A program made the translations under genes and the position numbers. Source: Planctomycetota bacterium (GTDB lineage Bacteria > Planctomycetota > J058 > JAJDCP01). Taken from it: 64,000 nt of DNA. The DNA lies in assembly GCA_029260765.1 (NCBI GenBank), contig JAJDCP010000075.1:55157-119156 (forward strand), in the 5' to 3' direction. Below are positions 25,311 to 34,886 of this stretch, piece by piece. Numbering within the stretch: position 1 is the first letter of the stretch; the number at the start of each line of letters is the position of its first letter. The notes under the pieces were generated by a model. It ran no database searches and was not told the origin of the DNA. It saw only the letters and a program-made list of their open reading frames with translations.

Positions 25311-26303
25311 ATGAAACGCGTGCCCCGTATCGTCGTCCCCAGCCTCGCCATGCCTACGGGTTGCTTGATGTGCTCCCGCAGCTGCCAGGGCTGGGAAGTG
25401 CGGGTCGAGGCGGAGGAGAAACGCGCCATCGAGAGCGCTCTGGAAGCCAGCGGCGAGGCCATCCCCGAGGCAGCAGGTTTCCATGCCGATGAGGACGGGT
25501 CCTTCCACCTGCGCAAGCAACGAGGCCGCTGTGGCTTCCTCGAAGAAGGCGGCGCATGCTTTCTGCATCGCCAGTTCGGTCCAGCGGGCAAGCCGCTTGT
25601 CTGCCAGGCATTTCCGTGGCTGGTCTTCCGCACCCCAGGGGCAGAATATTGGACTGTGTCGCTGGCCTGCAGCGACACGCTGACGCGCTTGTCCAGCGAG
25701 ATCGCTGAGCTCGAGCCCGCATCTCAACCCGCTGCGGCTGGCGTCGAGCACGACTTCACCCAGCTCGAGCGGCCCAGCATCTCGCTGCGCGAGCGCGGTC
25801 CCTGGCGGCGCTGGGAGGCCGTGCGCGCGCGTGTGCTCGAAGCGGTCCGAAACGAAGCGGACCTCGCGACGGGCTTGCGGGAGGCCCGCACACGGGTGGG
25901 AGCCCGGCGGGCGCGCCAGATTGCTGGCCGGCAATTGCTGCGTGACTGCCTCGAGCTGCGCGCCGCCGGGCCGGGCCTCAGCCGCAGCGAGCGTACCCTG
26001 TGCCGCTCGCTCGCGCCGCGGGCGTTGAAGCTGGGACCGCTGCGCGCAAGCGACCCGGAGAGCGCAGCGCTGAGACATTTCGTCTGGTTGCGGCTATTCG
26101 TGTCTACGACAGCGGTCGAGCAGGGCTGGGCAAGCGCCTTGACGTTGGCTGCAATCTACGCAGGCCTGGCGCGACTGTTCGCGCTTGAGCTCGGTCTGAA
26201 CGAGGGTGTGTTCTGCGTCGAGAAATGGTTCGTGCACGCACCGGCGCAGCGCTCCTGGCGAGAGAGCCTGGAGAATTGGCAGCCAGGAAGTCTGCTGCGC
26301 TGA
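25311..26303 (+). CDS. YkgJ-family cysteine-cluster protein
   Basis: A 330-residue protein. The N-terminal third has PTGCLMCSRSC and, further on, GRCGFLEEGGACFLHRQFG followed by GKPLVCQAFPW. This is the pattern of YkgJ-type proteins, predicted zinc or iron-sulphur binders whose function is unknown. The C-terminal 200 residues are Arg/Ala/Leu-rich and helical, with no recognised motif. A TACAAT box sits seven bases before the ATG and the nearest purine-rich stretch (GAGGAG) is about 20 bases away, so the mRNA may be nearly leaderless. It is followed after 118 bases by the DNA methylase gene in the same direction. Confidence 0.72.
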   Translation: MKRVPRIVVPSLAMPTGCLMCSRSCQGWEVRVEAEEKRAIESALEASGEAIPEAAGFHADEDGSFHLRKQRGRCGFLEEGGACFLHRQFGPAGKPLVCQAFPWLVFRTPGAEYWTVSLACSDTLTRLSSEIAELEPASQPAAAGVEHDFTQLERPSISLRERGPWRRWEAVRARVLEAVRNEADLATGLREARTRVGARRARQIAGRQLLRDCLELRAAGPGLSRSERTLCRSLAPRALKLGPLRASDPESAALRHFVWLRLFVSTTAVEQGWASALTLAAIYAGLARLFALELGLNEGVFCVEKWFVHAPAQRSWRESLENWQPGSLLR

Positions 26304-26421
26304 TCTGATCTTCCCCAAAAGCTGCTCGCATCCCGAGCCGATATTCCGGACAGCAGCCGGCAGTTCTTTTCCGGCGCACGCCCGCGTCCGGCCAGCCCGG
26401 GCGCTCCCCGTGAGGTATCGC

Positions 26422-27828
26422 ATGCCCAGGTTGGTGAGCACTCCGCGCCGTTGCGCGCCCCGTCCGCGCTTCCAGAACATCTGGTACATGGGGGCCAAGA
26501 CCCGCCTGCTCGAAGGGTTCATCGACGAAGCGGCGAAACAGGCGCTCCCCGAAGGAGGGCGCCTGCTCGACCTGTTCTGTGGCACAGGCGTGGTCAGCCG
26601 GTTCCTGGCGCGCGACTACACAGTGATCGCCAACGACGCCCAGGAGATGTGCCGCGTCCTGGCGGAAGCCCATCTCGTGCACGGGAAGCTAGCAGAGCTG
26701 CAAGGCTTCCTGGCCTCTCTCGATCCTGAGGCTGAGCTGGCCCACGCCTGCGGCCGCAACCGGAGAGCGCTCGAGGAACAGCTGGCGCCGGCCCTGGAGC
26801 TCGAAGACCGTGCCCTCGCGGGCGAGCTTGAGCCCGCCCGCTACCTCGAGCTGTTGGCGACAACGCCCGTCCCAGGCCAGACGCCGAGCGGTGCCTGCTT
26901 CGGGGGAGCTCGCGGGATCTACTCGAGCACCGCCCTCGAACGCCGGCGGCGCGACCCGCGCGCCTTTCCCTACACGCTCTTGACCGCCTACTACGGCAAC
27001 GTCTATCTCGGCCTGCGGCAGGCCATCGAGGCGGACAGCCTGCGCTACGCGATCTCTCAGCTGGCCAGCCGCAAACGACGCATCCACTACCTGTCCGCGT
27101 TGTTGCACGCCGTGAGCGTCTCGACCTCGGGCACCAGCCATTTTGCCCAACCGACCGACCCGCGCCGGCCCCGCGAGAGGGCCCGCGTGCTTCAAAGGCG
27201 GGCGATCTCCATCAGCGAACGCTTCCACGCCGCAGAAGCAAGCCAGCGGCGTGAGCTGCGCGCCGCCAGGCTGAGTCCCGACAACCGTGCGCTGTCGAGC
27301 GACTTCGTCGAGCTGATCGGCCCGCAGGGGTTCCGCTGCGGACCGCTGGACGCCGTCTACGCCGATCCCCCGTACACAGCCGACAACTACTCGCGCTTCT
27401 ACCACGTGCTCGAAGAGCTGGCGCGTTATCGCTACCCGCGCCTCAAGCGGACAGCCCAGGGCCTGACCAAAGGTCGCTATCCCGAGCAACAGCTGCGCTT
27501 CCGCTCGGGCTTCTGCTCACGCCCGCGGGTCGAGGCCGAGTGGCGCCGCCTGATCGCTGCCAGCGCCGACAGCGGGGCCAATCTGCTCGCCAGCTACGCG
27601 AGCCCAAGCGGACTGCTGCTCAAGACCTACCACTCCAAAGGGCTCGACGAGGAGGCCGCCCTCGCGCGTTTCCAGGACCTCTTCCGCGAACGCTACAGCT
27701 CGGTCTCGATGCGCCTGCGCGACCTTGAGCACTCCGGCCAGGGGGACGGATTCCTGGGGGTACAGGAAATCTTGATGATCGCCACGGGGGCCAAAAAAAC
27801 TGCTTGCGGTTTACCGAAGGCTCGATAA
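26422..27828 (+). CDS. D12-class N6-adenine DNA methyltransferase
   Basis: A 468-residue Dam-like methylase. The opening FQNIWYMGAKTRLL and motif I DLFCGTGVVS (about 50-59) bind S-adenosylmethionine. The catalytic motif IV is ADPPYTADNYSRFYHVLE near residue 315, and a late LLKTYHSKGL block matches the family. It is longer than typical Dam enzymes (about 270), with a target-recognition-like insertion between motifs I and IV (about 90-290). No restriction endonuclease gene is adjacent, so it could be an orphan methylase. The start has GAGG seven bases upstream; a longer frame from 26206 runs into the preceding gene. The 3' end overlaps the candidate tRNA promoter. Confidence 0.85.
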   Translation: MPRLVSTPRRCAPRPRFQNIWYMGAKTRLLEGFIDEAAKQALPEGGRLLDLFCGTGVVSRFLARDYTVIANDAQEMCRVLAEAHLVHGKLAELQGFLASLDPEAELAHACGRNRRALEEQLAPALELEDRALAGELEPARYLELLATTPVPGQTPSGACFGGARGIYSSTALERRRRDPRAFPYTLLTAYYGNVYLGLRQAIEADSLRYAISQLASRKRRIHYLSALLHAVSVSTSGTSHFAQPTDPRRPRERARVLQRRAISISERFHAAEASQRRELRAARLSPDNRALSSDFVELIGPQGFRCGPLDAVYADPPYTADNYSRFYHVLEELARYRYPRLKRTAQGLTKGRYPEQQLRFRSGFCSRPRVEAEWRRLIAASADSGANLLASYASPSGLLLKTYHSKGLDEEAALARFQDLFRERYSSVSMRLRDLEHSGQGDGFLGVQEILMIATGAKKTACGLPKAR

Positions 27829-27831
27829 ACT
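27804..27831 (+). promoter_or_regulatory. Possible tRNA promoter inside the end of the methylase gene
   Basis: TTGCGG (27804-27809), a 16-base spacer and TAAACT (27826-27831) would place transcription start about 5 bases before the tRNA. The -10 box contains the TAA stop of the methylase. Confidence 0.33.
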
Positions 27832-27842
27832 TTGGGCCGTTC

Positions 27843-27916
27843 GGGCGTATAGCTCAGTTGGCTAGAGTGCCTCGTTGACATCGAGGAGGTCACTGGTTCA
27901 AGTCCAGTTACGCCCA
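27843..27916 (+). tRNA. tRNA-Val (anticodon GAC)
   Basis: A complete 74-base cloverleaf. The acceptor GGGCGTA pairs with TACGCCC and the discriminator is A. The D-arm is GCTC...GAGT. The anticodon stem CCTCG/CGAGG encloses TTGACAT, giving GAC, which reads GUC and GUU valine codons. The T-arm is ACTGG-TTCAAGT-CCAGT. The 3' CCA is not encoded and must be added after transcription. It begins 14 bases after the methylase stop. Confidence 0.96.
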
Positions 27917-27926
27917 ATCCAAGAGG

Positions 27927-27957
27927 CCGTGATCCGCTCAGGATCGCGGTTTTTTTT
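27927..27957 (+). terminator. Rho-independent terminator of the tRNA
   Basis: The stem CCGTGATCC / GGATCGCGG (nine pairs, one G-T) closes a GCTCA loop and runs directly into eight T residues. It starts 11 bases after the tRNA. The convergent HEAT-repeat gene ends 41 bases beyond. Confidence 0.88.
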
Positions 27958-27997
27958 GGTGTCGGCTGGCTGCTAACAGGATGGCTGCAAGAGCGCC

Positions 27998-29059
27998 TCA
28001 ACGCTGGGCCTTCGAGGCGTTGCGGATGGCCTTGAGGCTGTTGGCCGCTGCTTCGCCCACCGCCGGTCTCGCGTCTTTGCGCAGCGCCTTCAGGGCGGGC
28101 AAAGCCGGACGGGCGGCGGCGCCCATCGAGCCGAGGAGCTCGGCCGCGCGCCAACGCATCGTCCAATCGGTATCGCTCAGGGCCTGCATCAGCGCCTCGA
28201 CGGCCGGGGCCCCCAACATCACCAGCGCCCCCGCAATCACCCGACGCACTTCGCTCCGGTCGAGATGCTCGCGCAGAATATCGATGAGCATCGGTACATC
28301 GGCGGCGTCCCCCAGCCGACCCAGCGCCCAGACCCGCCGCTCCCACAGTCGCCAGACGTCCTGACCGGTGCGTTTCCGCGGAGCCCCCGTGTCCGCGAGT
28401 TGGCGGCGTAGAACCGAAACCGCCTCGACGGCTTGCTCCCCGATCAGACCGAGCGCCCAGGCGGCGACACCCGACACCGCTGGCTGTTCGTGCTCGAGCA
28501 GGCTCTGCAACCGCTGCACCGCGCTGGCAGCCAGACGTCCCAGAGCGCGCGCGATGGCCGGCTCCGGCCGCTCCTCAGCGGCCAGCAGCAGCGCCGTCAA
28601 TGCCGTAAGGCCGCCGATGCGGCCCAGGGCCCAGGCGGCGTGCAGGCGCACCTCGGGATGCTCGTCGTGCAGCGCCACGCACAACCCCGGAACCGCCGCA
28701 CGCGCCGACGGACCGATTCTGCCCAGGCAGTCGGCGGCCTGGCTTCGTTCGGCGGAATCAGGGCTGGCGAGCTGGTCGGCCAGCTCGGGCCGCCTTTCGA
28801 GAGGAACCTGCAAGCTCACGAGCAGCGCTTCGAGCTCAGCTCCGAGCTCGCTCTCGTTCTTCTGGTCAAGTTGTTGATGCAAAGCCGAGCGGATCCACCG
28901 CAAAGCCGCCTCGGGGGGGAGGACCTGGAAGGCGCCCCCATCACTGTCCGGCTCGGTCGCGAGTGCCAGCGTAGCGCAGGCCACACACTTCCTGAGCTGC
29001 TCGCCGCCCACTGGGTTCCCCAGCTGACGCAGCTCCTGGCAGTCTTCGCAACGATTCAT
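27998..29059 (-). CDS. HEAT-repeat protein with N-terminal CxxC...CxxC zinc-ribbon-like motif
   Basis: A 353-residue protein. Residues 4-28 contain C4xxC7 and C25xxC28, a likely zinc ribbon. From about 95 onward it is a run of helical HEAT/PBS-lyase-type repeats, for example SQAADCLGRIGPSARAAVP, VRLHAAWALGRIGG, SGVAAWALGLIGEQAVEAV and RWRAAELLGSMG, each with the G-xx-A turn. Such proteins act as scaffolds or adaptors. Start ATG 29059 has GGGAG upstream. It is divergently transcribed from the second giant kinase across 185 bases, so they may be co-regulated. No catalytic motif is visible. Confidence 0.85.
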   Translation of the reverse strand: MNRCEDCQELRQLGNPVGGEQLRKCVACATLALATEPDSDGGAFQVLPPEAALRWIRSALHQQLDQKNESELGAELEALLVSLQVPLERRPELADQLASPDSAERSQAADCLGRIGPSARAAVPGLCVALHDEHPEVRLHAAWALGRIGGLTALTALLLAAEERPEPAIARALGRLAASAVQRLQSLLEHEQPAVSGVAAWALGLIGEQAVEAVSVLRRQLADTGAPRKRTGQDVWRLWERRVWALGRLGDAADVPMLIDILREHLDRSEVRRVIAGALVMLGAPAVEALMQALSDTDWTMRWRAAELLGSMGAAARPALPALKALRKDARPAVGEAAANSLKAIRNASKAQR

Positions 29060-29244
29060 GATGGCTCCCGCGGAGGTGCATTCCCAGTGTATAGCGAGGC
29101 CCAGGAATGTGCGCGGGATTCCGCGGGCGGCCCCCTCCTAACCAGCTTCGGCACATCGATGCAGCCAAGAGATGGACGCGGGCGCGCGCATGCAGAAAGA
29201 TTGAAGGACACGCTCGTCCGCACAGACGCACCGAGGAGCCCGCC

Positions 29245-32200
29245 GTGCCACTCAACTCTGCTCAGATCGAGGCCCGCTGGCGACAGACCTTGGGGCCCGA
29301 GGTCGATCTCGCCGACCTCTCCACCGAACGGTCTTTCAAGCTTCCGAGCTCGGCGGCCAGCACCCCCCCCACGGCGCCGGAGCCCCCGCCCTTCCGCCTG
29401 GGGGAGGAGCTGGGCCGCGGTGGCATGGGGGTGGTCTACCGCGCGCGCCAGGCTTCGCTCGACCGCGAGGTTGCGCTCAAGACCCTGCGCGCCCCGAGCG
29501 GACAAGCCAGCAACGCGCAAGCGCGGGCTTTCGTCGCCGAGGCGGTCACCCAGGGCCGCTTGGAACACCCGAACATCGTGCCCGTCCACGACCTGGGCTT
29601 CGACGCCAACGGCCAGCTGCAGTTGGCGATGAAGCTGATCGACGGCGAGCCCTGGAAGATCTCCGCCGACCATCCCACCGAGCGCCATCTCGAGATCCTG
29701 CTGCAAGTCTGCAACGCCGTCGCCCTGGCGCACAGCCGCGCCGTCGCGCACTGCGACCTCAAGCCCTCGAACGTGATGCTGGGGCGCTTTGGCGAAGTCT
29801 TGCTGACGGACTGGGGACTTGCCGTCAGTTACGCCGAACCACCGGATGCCCGGCTGCGTGGCCGCGACAGCGTACGCAGTCCGTGTGGCACTCCCTGCTA
29901 CATGCCGCCCGAGCTGGCCGAGGGCCGGGGCCAGGCAATAGGTCCCTGGACGGATGTCTATCTGCTCGGAGGTCTGCTGTACCAGATTCTTCACGGTCGG
30001 CCACCACATGTGGGCGCGACCTTTCTGCAGGTGGTCACCCAGGCGATCCTCGGCAGGCTGCCCGCGCTCGCGCCGGATCTGCCAGAGGAAGCGCGCTCGC
30101 TGCTGCAGTGCGCGCTGGCCGCGCGGCCTGAAGAGCGTTGCAGCGTGCTCGAATTCCAGCAACGCTTGCGCCGCTACGTCGGCCACCGCGAGAGCCTCGA
30201 GATCAGCCGCGGGGCTCTGACGCGCCTGGAGACCTGCCTGACGCGAGCCGAACAGGCGCCCCAGCTCGACGCCAGAGCCCGCAGTGACCTCTACACGCGC
30301 TTCTCCGAATGCATCGCGGCGTTCGGCGAGGCGCGCCGGCTCTGGCCGGAGAGCCCCGAGGCGCAGTCGGGCGCAAGGAGCGCCAGCCTGGCCTTTGCGC
30401 GCTGCGCCCTTGAGCTTGGGGACCTCAACCTGGCTGACACCCAATTGGGCCGGCTGGCCGATGCCCCGGAGCCAGGAACGCATCTCGAGCCCCTGCGGGA
30501 GCAGCTCGACCAGGCCCGTCGGACGCAGCAAGCCAACCGCTCGGCGCGCAAACGTTTGCGGCGGACGCTGATCGGCGGAGGAACCACCATCGCTGCGGTG
30601 ATGGTCTTGACCGTGGTGGTGCTGAGCCTGATGGTCACCGAGCTGCGCGCCCGCGGAGACGAGATCGCAGCACAGAACACGCGCCTCGAGCAGGGCAGCC
30701 AGCAGCTCTCCGAGCAGAAACGCTGGGCTGAACGGCGCGGGCAGATCGCCGAGGGAGCCCTGAACGCGCTGGCCGACAAGGTGCAGGGGCGGCTGATCCA
30801 AGAGCTGGGGGACACCCACTCGCAGCAGATCGCGCGAGAGCTGCTCGATGTTGCTCTGGCAGGCTGGGAAGAGCTTCGGCAGGCGCGCAAGAACGAGGGC
30901 AGCCGCTCGCGGGGTACGGCGTTCACGATGCTGCAGATCGCCTTGCTCGAGCGCGTCGCGCGCGGGGATCTCGACGCAGCGCTGCGTGCGGCGCAAGAAG
31001 CACAGCAAATCTATCTGGAGCTGACGCAACGCGAGCCGCACGATCCGGAACCGCGGGTCGCGCTTGTACAGGCCTGCTTGCATATCGCGGAGATCCAGCG
31101 ACTCCAGGGCGAGCTGGCGGCCGCAGACCAGACCCTGACGAGCGCTGTGCCCTTCATTCCAATGCTGGCAGCAGACACCGTCGACGCGAGCATCCAGCGA
31201 ATCCACGCACAGATGTACAAGACAGCGGCGGGCATCCAGATTCTGCGCGGCCAGATGGAGCCGGCGCTGACCAGCTTCGGCCTGGCGATCGAGATCGGGC
31301 GCGCGGCCTGGAGACGCGATCCCACCAACATCGACGGCTTGCGCGATCTGGTCGAGAGCCTGGCCAACCTCGGCGATGCGCAGTCTGATTGTGCAGACCT
31401 GGCAGCCGCCCGCGCGGCTTTCAGCGAAGCGGCGCAGCTGCTCGGGGAGGCGCGTCTGCGCAGGCCCGGCGACCGTCAACTGCGGGTGCAGACCACCCTG
31501 CTACGCATGAAGTCCGCGCGGCTGCAGTTCGAGCAGGGTGACACAGGCGGGGCCATCGTCGTGCTGGAGAGCTGCCTCGAAAACCTGGCGAGCATCCTCG
31601 CCAGCAATCCAGAGAACTGGCACTACCGACAATATTGGGCCTCAGCACAGACAGACCTAGGCGAGTTGCTGTCGTTCGCCGGCCGCGAGACGGAAGCCCT
31701 GCAGCTCTTCCAAAGCGGGCTCGAGGCTCTCCGCACGCTGGGCAGGCTCGACCCCAGCCACGTCAATGTCGCGCGCCTGCGCAGCCAGACCGCCCGCCAG
31801 CTCGGCAGACTGCTCCAGGAGCTGGGGGCCCTGGACGAGGCTGGGGAGCTTCTTCAGGAGTCCCTCGAGCTCAGTCGAGACCTGGCCGCACGGGATCCAG
31901 CCTCCTTCCTGCTGAGGCGCCAGCTATCCGCGTCGTACGGAAGCCTCGGACGCTGGCACCTGCACCAGGGTCAGCTCGATTCCGCACAGGTCATGCTGCA
32001 ATCAGCCTACGAGCACGACCTCTCACTCCTCGAGAAGGTCCCCGACAACCGGCGTGCACAGCATGACTTCAGCGCCAGCTGCCTGCTGCTCGCCGAAGTC
32101 CTGCAGCTCGCTGGGGAGCTCGACCGCGCGCAGGAACTTGCCGATGATGCGGTAGCCTTGCGCGCTGCGGCCGCACACACAGATCCTGCCAATCTGTACC

Positions 32201-33549
32201 TCGCCCGTTCGCTGGCTGTGGCACAGGAGCGTCAAGCCCAGATCGCTCACCAGCGCGGGCAGGACACCGCCCTGCCCGGTCTGGTCGCGGCCCTGGACGG
32301 GTACCGACGGCTGGCTGAGGCCGACACGGGCAATCTTCGGGCACAGATCGACCACCTGCATGTCGGTATGACCCTGGCGGAGTGGCTGGCCCCTGAGGCT
32401 CCCGAGCAAGCGCGCGCCCGCGTCGAGACCTGCGTGGCCCGCTACCGTGCCCTGCGAGAACAACATCCCGACAACCCGGCCGTGCTCGACTATCTAGCCG
32501 ATGCGTGCCGCAGCCTGGCTGGCCTGGTTCTGCAAACGCGTGAGCTGCAGACCGCCGCAGATCTGCTCGAAGAGGCGAGGGGCATGCAGCGCCAGCTGGT
32601 CACCCGCAACCCATCAGACATGGCGTTGCAGGACCAGTTGGCGCGCATCTGCCACAAGCTCGGCTCCGTACTGCTCGTGCTGCAACACTTCGAAGAGGCC
32701 GACGCCGCGGCCCGCGAGGCGCTGGCGACGCGCGTGGCTATGTTCGAGGCGATGGATGGCCATCCGCAGATTGGCTTCCGGCTTGCACGGACTGCAGGTC
32801 TTGCGGGACAGACCGCACTGGCCGTGCGCGATCTGGATGCGGCCGCCCAGACGCTGCAGCTCGGCCTGCAGCACGTCGACCAGCTGGACCCCCAAGCCCA
32901 CGAGGGGGCACGTGGTGCGCTCGGACGGCTGTTGTTGCTGCTGGGCGATCTGTATGCGGCACAGGAAGAGTATGCGGATGCCGAGCAGGTCTACGCTGTG
33001 GTCGAGTCGTTCGGACTCGGACCGGTGCTGCTCGGCGAACGGCGGGGAGACCTCGCTTGGCGGCGCGGCGACCTGGCTGGCGCACGTATGGAATACGCCC
33101 GGGCTAGCGAAGCGGGCGCACCGCTTTTGCGGGTACGCAGCGGTCTGGCCGCACTCGCCGAAGGGCAGCGCGAAGCAGCACTCGAGGACCTGCAGAGCGC
33201 GCGAGACAGCGGCTCGGCTGAGGCCGTATTGTGGCTCGCTGCTCTGGGCGACGAGCCGGCTGAGCTCGAGTCCGTGGCGGAGAACGACTCCTGGGCCGCT
33301 GAGCGTGCGCGCTGGCTGCTCGGGCGGAACAGTCTCGACGCGCTGCTCGAGTCTGCAGTCTCGCCGGCGTCGGCGGCCCTGGGCGACTCGCGGACCTGCC
33401 AGGCGCTTGCGCTCCAGGGAGTGCGCGCGTGGGCCGGCGGCGATGCAGAGGAGGCACGTACAGCTTTCCTGCGCTGTTCGCAGCTGCCCAGTCGAGAGCG
33501 CTACGAGCAGTGGTTGGCGAGGCAGCTTCTGGAAGGAATGGCCGAATAG
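29245..33549 (+). CDS. Giant membrane Ser/Thr protein kinase with TPR-rich C-terminus (second copy)
   Basis: A 1434-residue protein built like the kinase at 6627-10727. The kinase domain (about 50-320) has glycine loop GRGGMG near 57, K79 in VALKTLR, catalytic loop HCDLKPSNVML (H169, C170, D171) and TDWGLAV in place of DFG (D189). Cys replaces the HRD arginine, so it is a non-RD kinase. A membrane segment follows at about 446-467 (GGTTIAAVMVLTVVVLSLMV), then about 960 residues of TPR-like helical repeats. GTG at 29245 is preferred because GAGGAG lies seven bases upstream; an ATG at 29107 would add 46 residues without coding character. The C-terminus ends in sel1-like GD-A...A-AL patterns. Loss of the arginine usually means the kinase needs no activation-loop phosphorylation. 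Confidence 0.9.
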   Translation: MPLNSAQIEARWRQTLGPEVDLADLSTERSFKLPSSAASTPPTAPEPPPFRLGEELGRGGMGVVYRARQASLDREVALKTLRAPSGQASNAQARAFVAEAVTQGRLEHPNIVPVHDLGFDANGQLQLAMKLIDGEPWKISADHPTERHLEILLQVCNAVALAHSRAVAHCDLKPSNVMLGRFGEVLLTDWGLAVSYAEPPDARLRGRDSVRSPCGTPCYMPPELAEGRGQAIGPWTDVYLLGGLLYQILHGRPPHVGATFLQVVTQAILGRLPALAPDLPEEARSLLQCALAARPEERCSVLEFQQRLRRYVGHRESLEISRGALTRLETCLTRAEQAPQLDARARSDLYTRFSECIAAFGEARRLWPESPEAQSGARSASLAFARCALELGDLNLADTQLGRLADAPEPGTHLEPLREQLDQARRTQQANRSARKRLRRTLIGGGTTIAAVMVLTVVVLSLMVTELRARGDEIAAQNTRLEQGSQQLSEQKRWAERRGQIAEGALNALADKVQGRLIQELGDTHSQQIARELLDVALAGWEELRQARKNEGSRSRGTAFTMLQIALLERVARGDLDAALRAAQEAQQIYLELTQREPHDPEPRVALVQACLHIAEIQRLQGELAAADQTLTSAVPFIPMLAADTVDASIQRIHAQMYKTAAGIQILRGQMEPALTSFGLAIEIGRAAWRRDPTNIDGLRDLVESLANLGDAQSDCADLAAARAAFSEAAQLLGEARLRRPGDRQLRVQTTLLRMKSARLQFEQGDTGGAIVVLESCLENLASILASNPENWHYRQYWASAQTDLGELLSFAGRETEALQLFQSGLEALRTLGRLDPSHVNVARLRSQTARQLGRLLQELGALDEAGELLQESLELSRDLAARDPASFLLRRQLSASYGSLGRWHLHQGQLDSAQVMLQSAYEHDLSLLEKVPDNRRAQHDFSASCLLLAEVLQLAGELDRAQELADDAVALRAAAAHTDPANLYLARSLAVAQERQAQIAHQRGQDTALPGLVAALDGYRRLAEADTGNLRAQIDHLHVGMTLAEWLAPEAPEQARARVETCVARYRALREQHPDNPAVLDYLADACRSLAGLVLQTRELQTAADLLEEARGMQRQLVTRNPSDMALQDQLARICHKLGSVLLVLQHFEEADAAAREALATRVAMFEAMDGHPQIGFRLARTAGLAGQTALAVRDLDAAAQTLQLGLQHVDQLDPQAHEGARGALGRLLLLLGDLYAAQEEYADAEQVYAVVESFGLGPVLLGERRGDLAWRRGDLAGARMEYARASEAGAPLLRVRSGLAALAEGQREAALEDLQSARDSGSAEAVLWLAALGDEPAELESVAENDSWAAERARWLLGRNSLDALLESAVSPASAALGDSRTCQALALQGVRAWAGGDAEEARTAFLRCSQLPSRERYEQWLARQLLEGMAE

Positions 33550-33663
33550 GGTCCTCGGACGAGCACGCAAAAAAAATCTGCGCCCAGCTTCCTTTCCCTG
33601 CCAATACTCTTGAGCCGACTTCGCCGTCTGGCGGAACGCCAGGCCGAAGCCGTGGAGAGCGCG

Positions 33664-34269
33664 ATGACGAAAACAGACTGGCCACGCTTGCATCGGACTG
33701 TTGTTCGCGAGACCCGCCATGCTGAGAGTCCTCGGCGGCTCCGCCGCGCCCGAAGGCAACTCGTCGTGGGCCTGGTCAGCCTCGGTCTGGCGGTGTTGCT
33801 GTTCAGTCAGAATGATCCAAGCCGGCGGGACAGCCGGGGGCGCTCAGTCGACAACACGCTGCCCGCGAGCCTGGCGGGCTTCGTGGGATGCGCCCTGACG
33901 GCTTCGGGCCTGGTTCCGCTCTTGGGGCTGCCATGGGGCCGCCCGAAAATCAGCGTGCTGCTCGGGAGGGCCGTCGTAGACCCGCGCGCCGGCGATGGCC
34001 CGCGGGTGCGCCTGAGCTGTCGAGGCCCCGCTCGATGGGTGCAGGAGACGGGCCCCAACCCCGGGCTTGCATTCCCCCGCAGGGCTCGCCGGCGAGGCCG
34101 CACGCGTCAGCCGGGAATCCATGCCACCGAAGTCTGGCAGGGAGAGAAGGATGCCGCCTGCAGCCGGGCGCTACAGAGCCGGCTCTCGAGCGGGGAGCCG
34201 CGACAGATGTTGGTCGGCGTTGTCTGGGAAGGCGAGCCGCGGCTGGTCGTGGGGACGCTGCTGGACTGA
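33664..34269 (+). CDS. Small membrane protein of unknown function
   Basis: A 201-residue protein I do not recognise. It has a basic N-terminus, then two hydrophobic segments, QLVVGLVSLGLAVLLFS (about 40-56) and ASLAGFVGCALTASGLVPLLGL (about 75-97), and a soluble, Arg-rich C-terminal half. The ATG at 33664 has GGAGAG upstream; a TTG at 33610 would extend it by 18 residues. A 6-bp hairpin CTGGCG-GAA-CGCCAG (33628-33642) lies in its leader. It is 114 bases downstream of the giant kinase in the same direction and ends 6 bases before the convergent HAD gene. Codon use looks ordinary for the region, but no family match supports it, so it is a hypothetical. Confidence 0.55.
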   Translation: MTKTDWPRLHRTVVRETRHAESPRRLRRARRQLVVGLVSLGLAVLLFSQNDPSRRDSRGRSVDNTLPASLAGFVGCALTASGLVPLLGLPWGRPKISVLLGRAVVDPRAGDGPRVRLSCRGPARWVQETGPNPGLAFPRRARRRGRTRQPGIHATEVWQGEKDAACSRALQSRLSSGEPRQMLVGVVWEGEPRLVVGTLLD

Positions 34270-34274
34270 GCCTC

Positions 34275-34886
34275 TCAAGCCCCCCTACAGATCTGCGGCA
34301 GCTCGTCGAGCGCCTCGATGCGCCAATGGCCTGCCCGCCCCATACCCACCATCCGCACGCCCGCAGCAGCCGCTGCACGGCTATCGCTGCTCGAATCGCC
34401 GACATAGATGCAGGCGTCGGCGAGCAGTTCCAGGGCGCTCATCGCCCGCAGCACGAGGTCTGGAGCGGGCTTCTCCGGGGCATCTCCGCTGGCCGCCAGG
34501 GCCTGAAAGTAGCCTGCCAGCCCCTGATCGCGCAGCATCAGCTCGGCGGTGGGCCGAGGTGTGTTGGTCACGACGGCCAAGCGCAGACCCGCATCACGCA
34601 ATGTCTGCAACATCAATTGGACGCCTGGCATGGGGCGCACCGCAGCAAGCTGCTTGGCAAACTCGCTATGGTAGTAGGCCCGTAGACGGTCTTCGTCGAG
34701 GCCAGGAAAGAAGCGCTCGATGTCTTCGCGCACCCCGGCGCCGAAGTTTTCGGCGAACAACTCGAAGGAAACCGCCGGATAGCCGAACTGGCGGGCAGCG
34801 GAGCAAAGGACTTCGTACCAGGCCTGGCTGGAATCGAGCAGCACCCCGTCCATATCGAAAAGGACGCCAGCCAGCCCCTCAAGCAT
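34275..34886 (-). CDS. HAD-superfamily phosphatase (phosphoglycolate-phosphatase-like)
   Basis: A 203-residue haloacid-dehalogenase-type hydrolase. Motif I FDMDGVLLDS has the nucleophile D11 and acid D13. Motif II is VVTNTPRP, motif III the lysine in PEKPAPD, and motif IV VGDSSSDSRAA. The helical cap between residues 18 and 80 (type C1) is typical of phosphoglycolate phosphatase and beta-phosphoglucomutase relatives; the physiological substrate cannot be read. Its start overlaps the 3' end of the upstream TPR gene by 8 bases, so the two are translationally coupled. Confidence 0.88.
   Translation of the reverse strand: MLEGLAGVLFDMDGVLLDSSQAWYEVLCSAARQFGYPAVSFELFAENFGAGVREDIERFFPGLDEDRLRAYYHSEFAKQLAAVRPMPGVQLMLQTLRDAGLRLAVVTNTPRPTAELMLRDQGLAGYFQALAASGDAPEKPAPDLVLRAMSALELLADACIYVGDSSSDSRAAAAAGVRMVGMGRAGHWRIEALDELPQICRGA

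Noticed and set aside
29107..29244. ATG at 29107 as start of the second giant kinase
   Set aside because: The 46 extra residues are Arg-rich without structure, while GTG 29245 has GAGGAG at the right distance.
29056..31479. About 800-codon minus-strand frame opposite the second giant kinase
   Set aside because: The plus strand has the kinase motifs in order; the antisense translation is low-complexity.
33888..34685. Plus-strand frame across the small membrane protein and HAD genes
   Set aside because: It overlaps two better-supported genes and runs antisense to clear HAD motifs.
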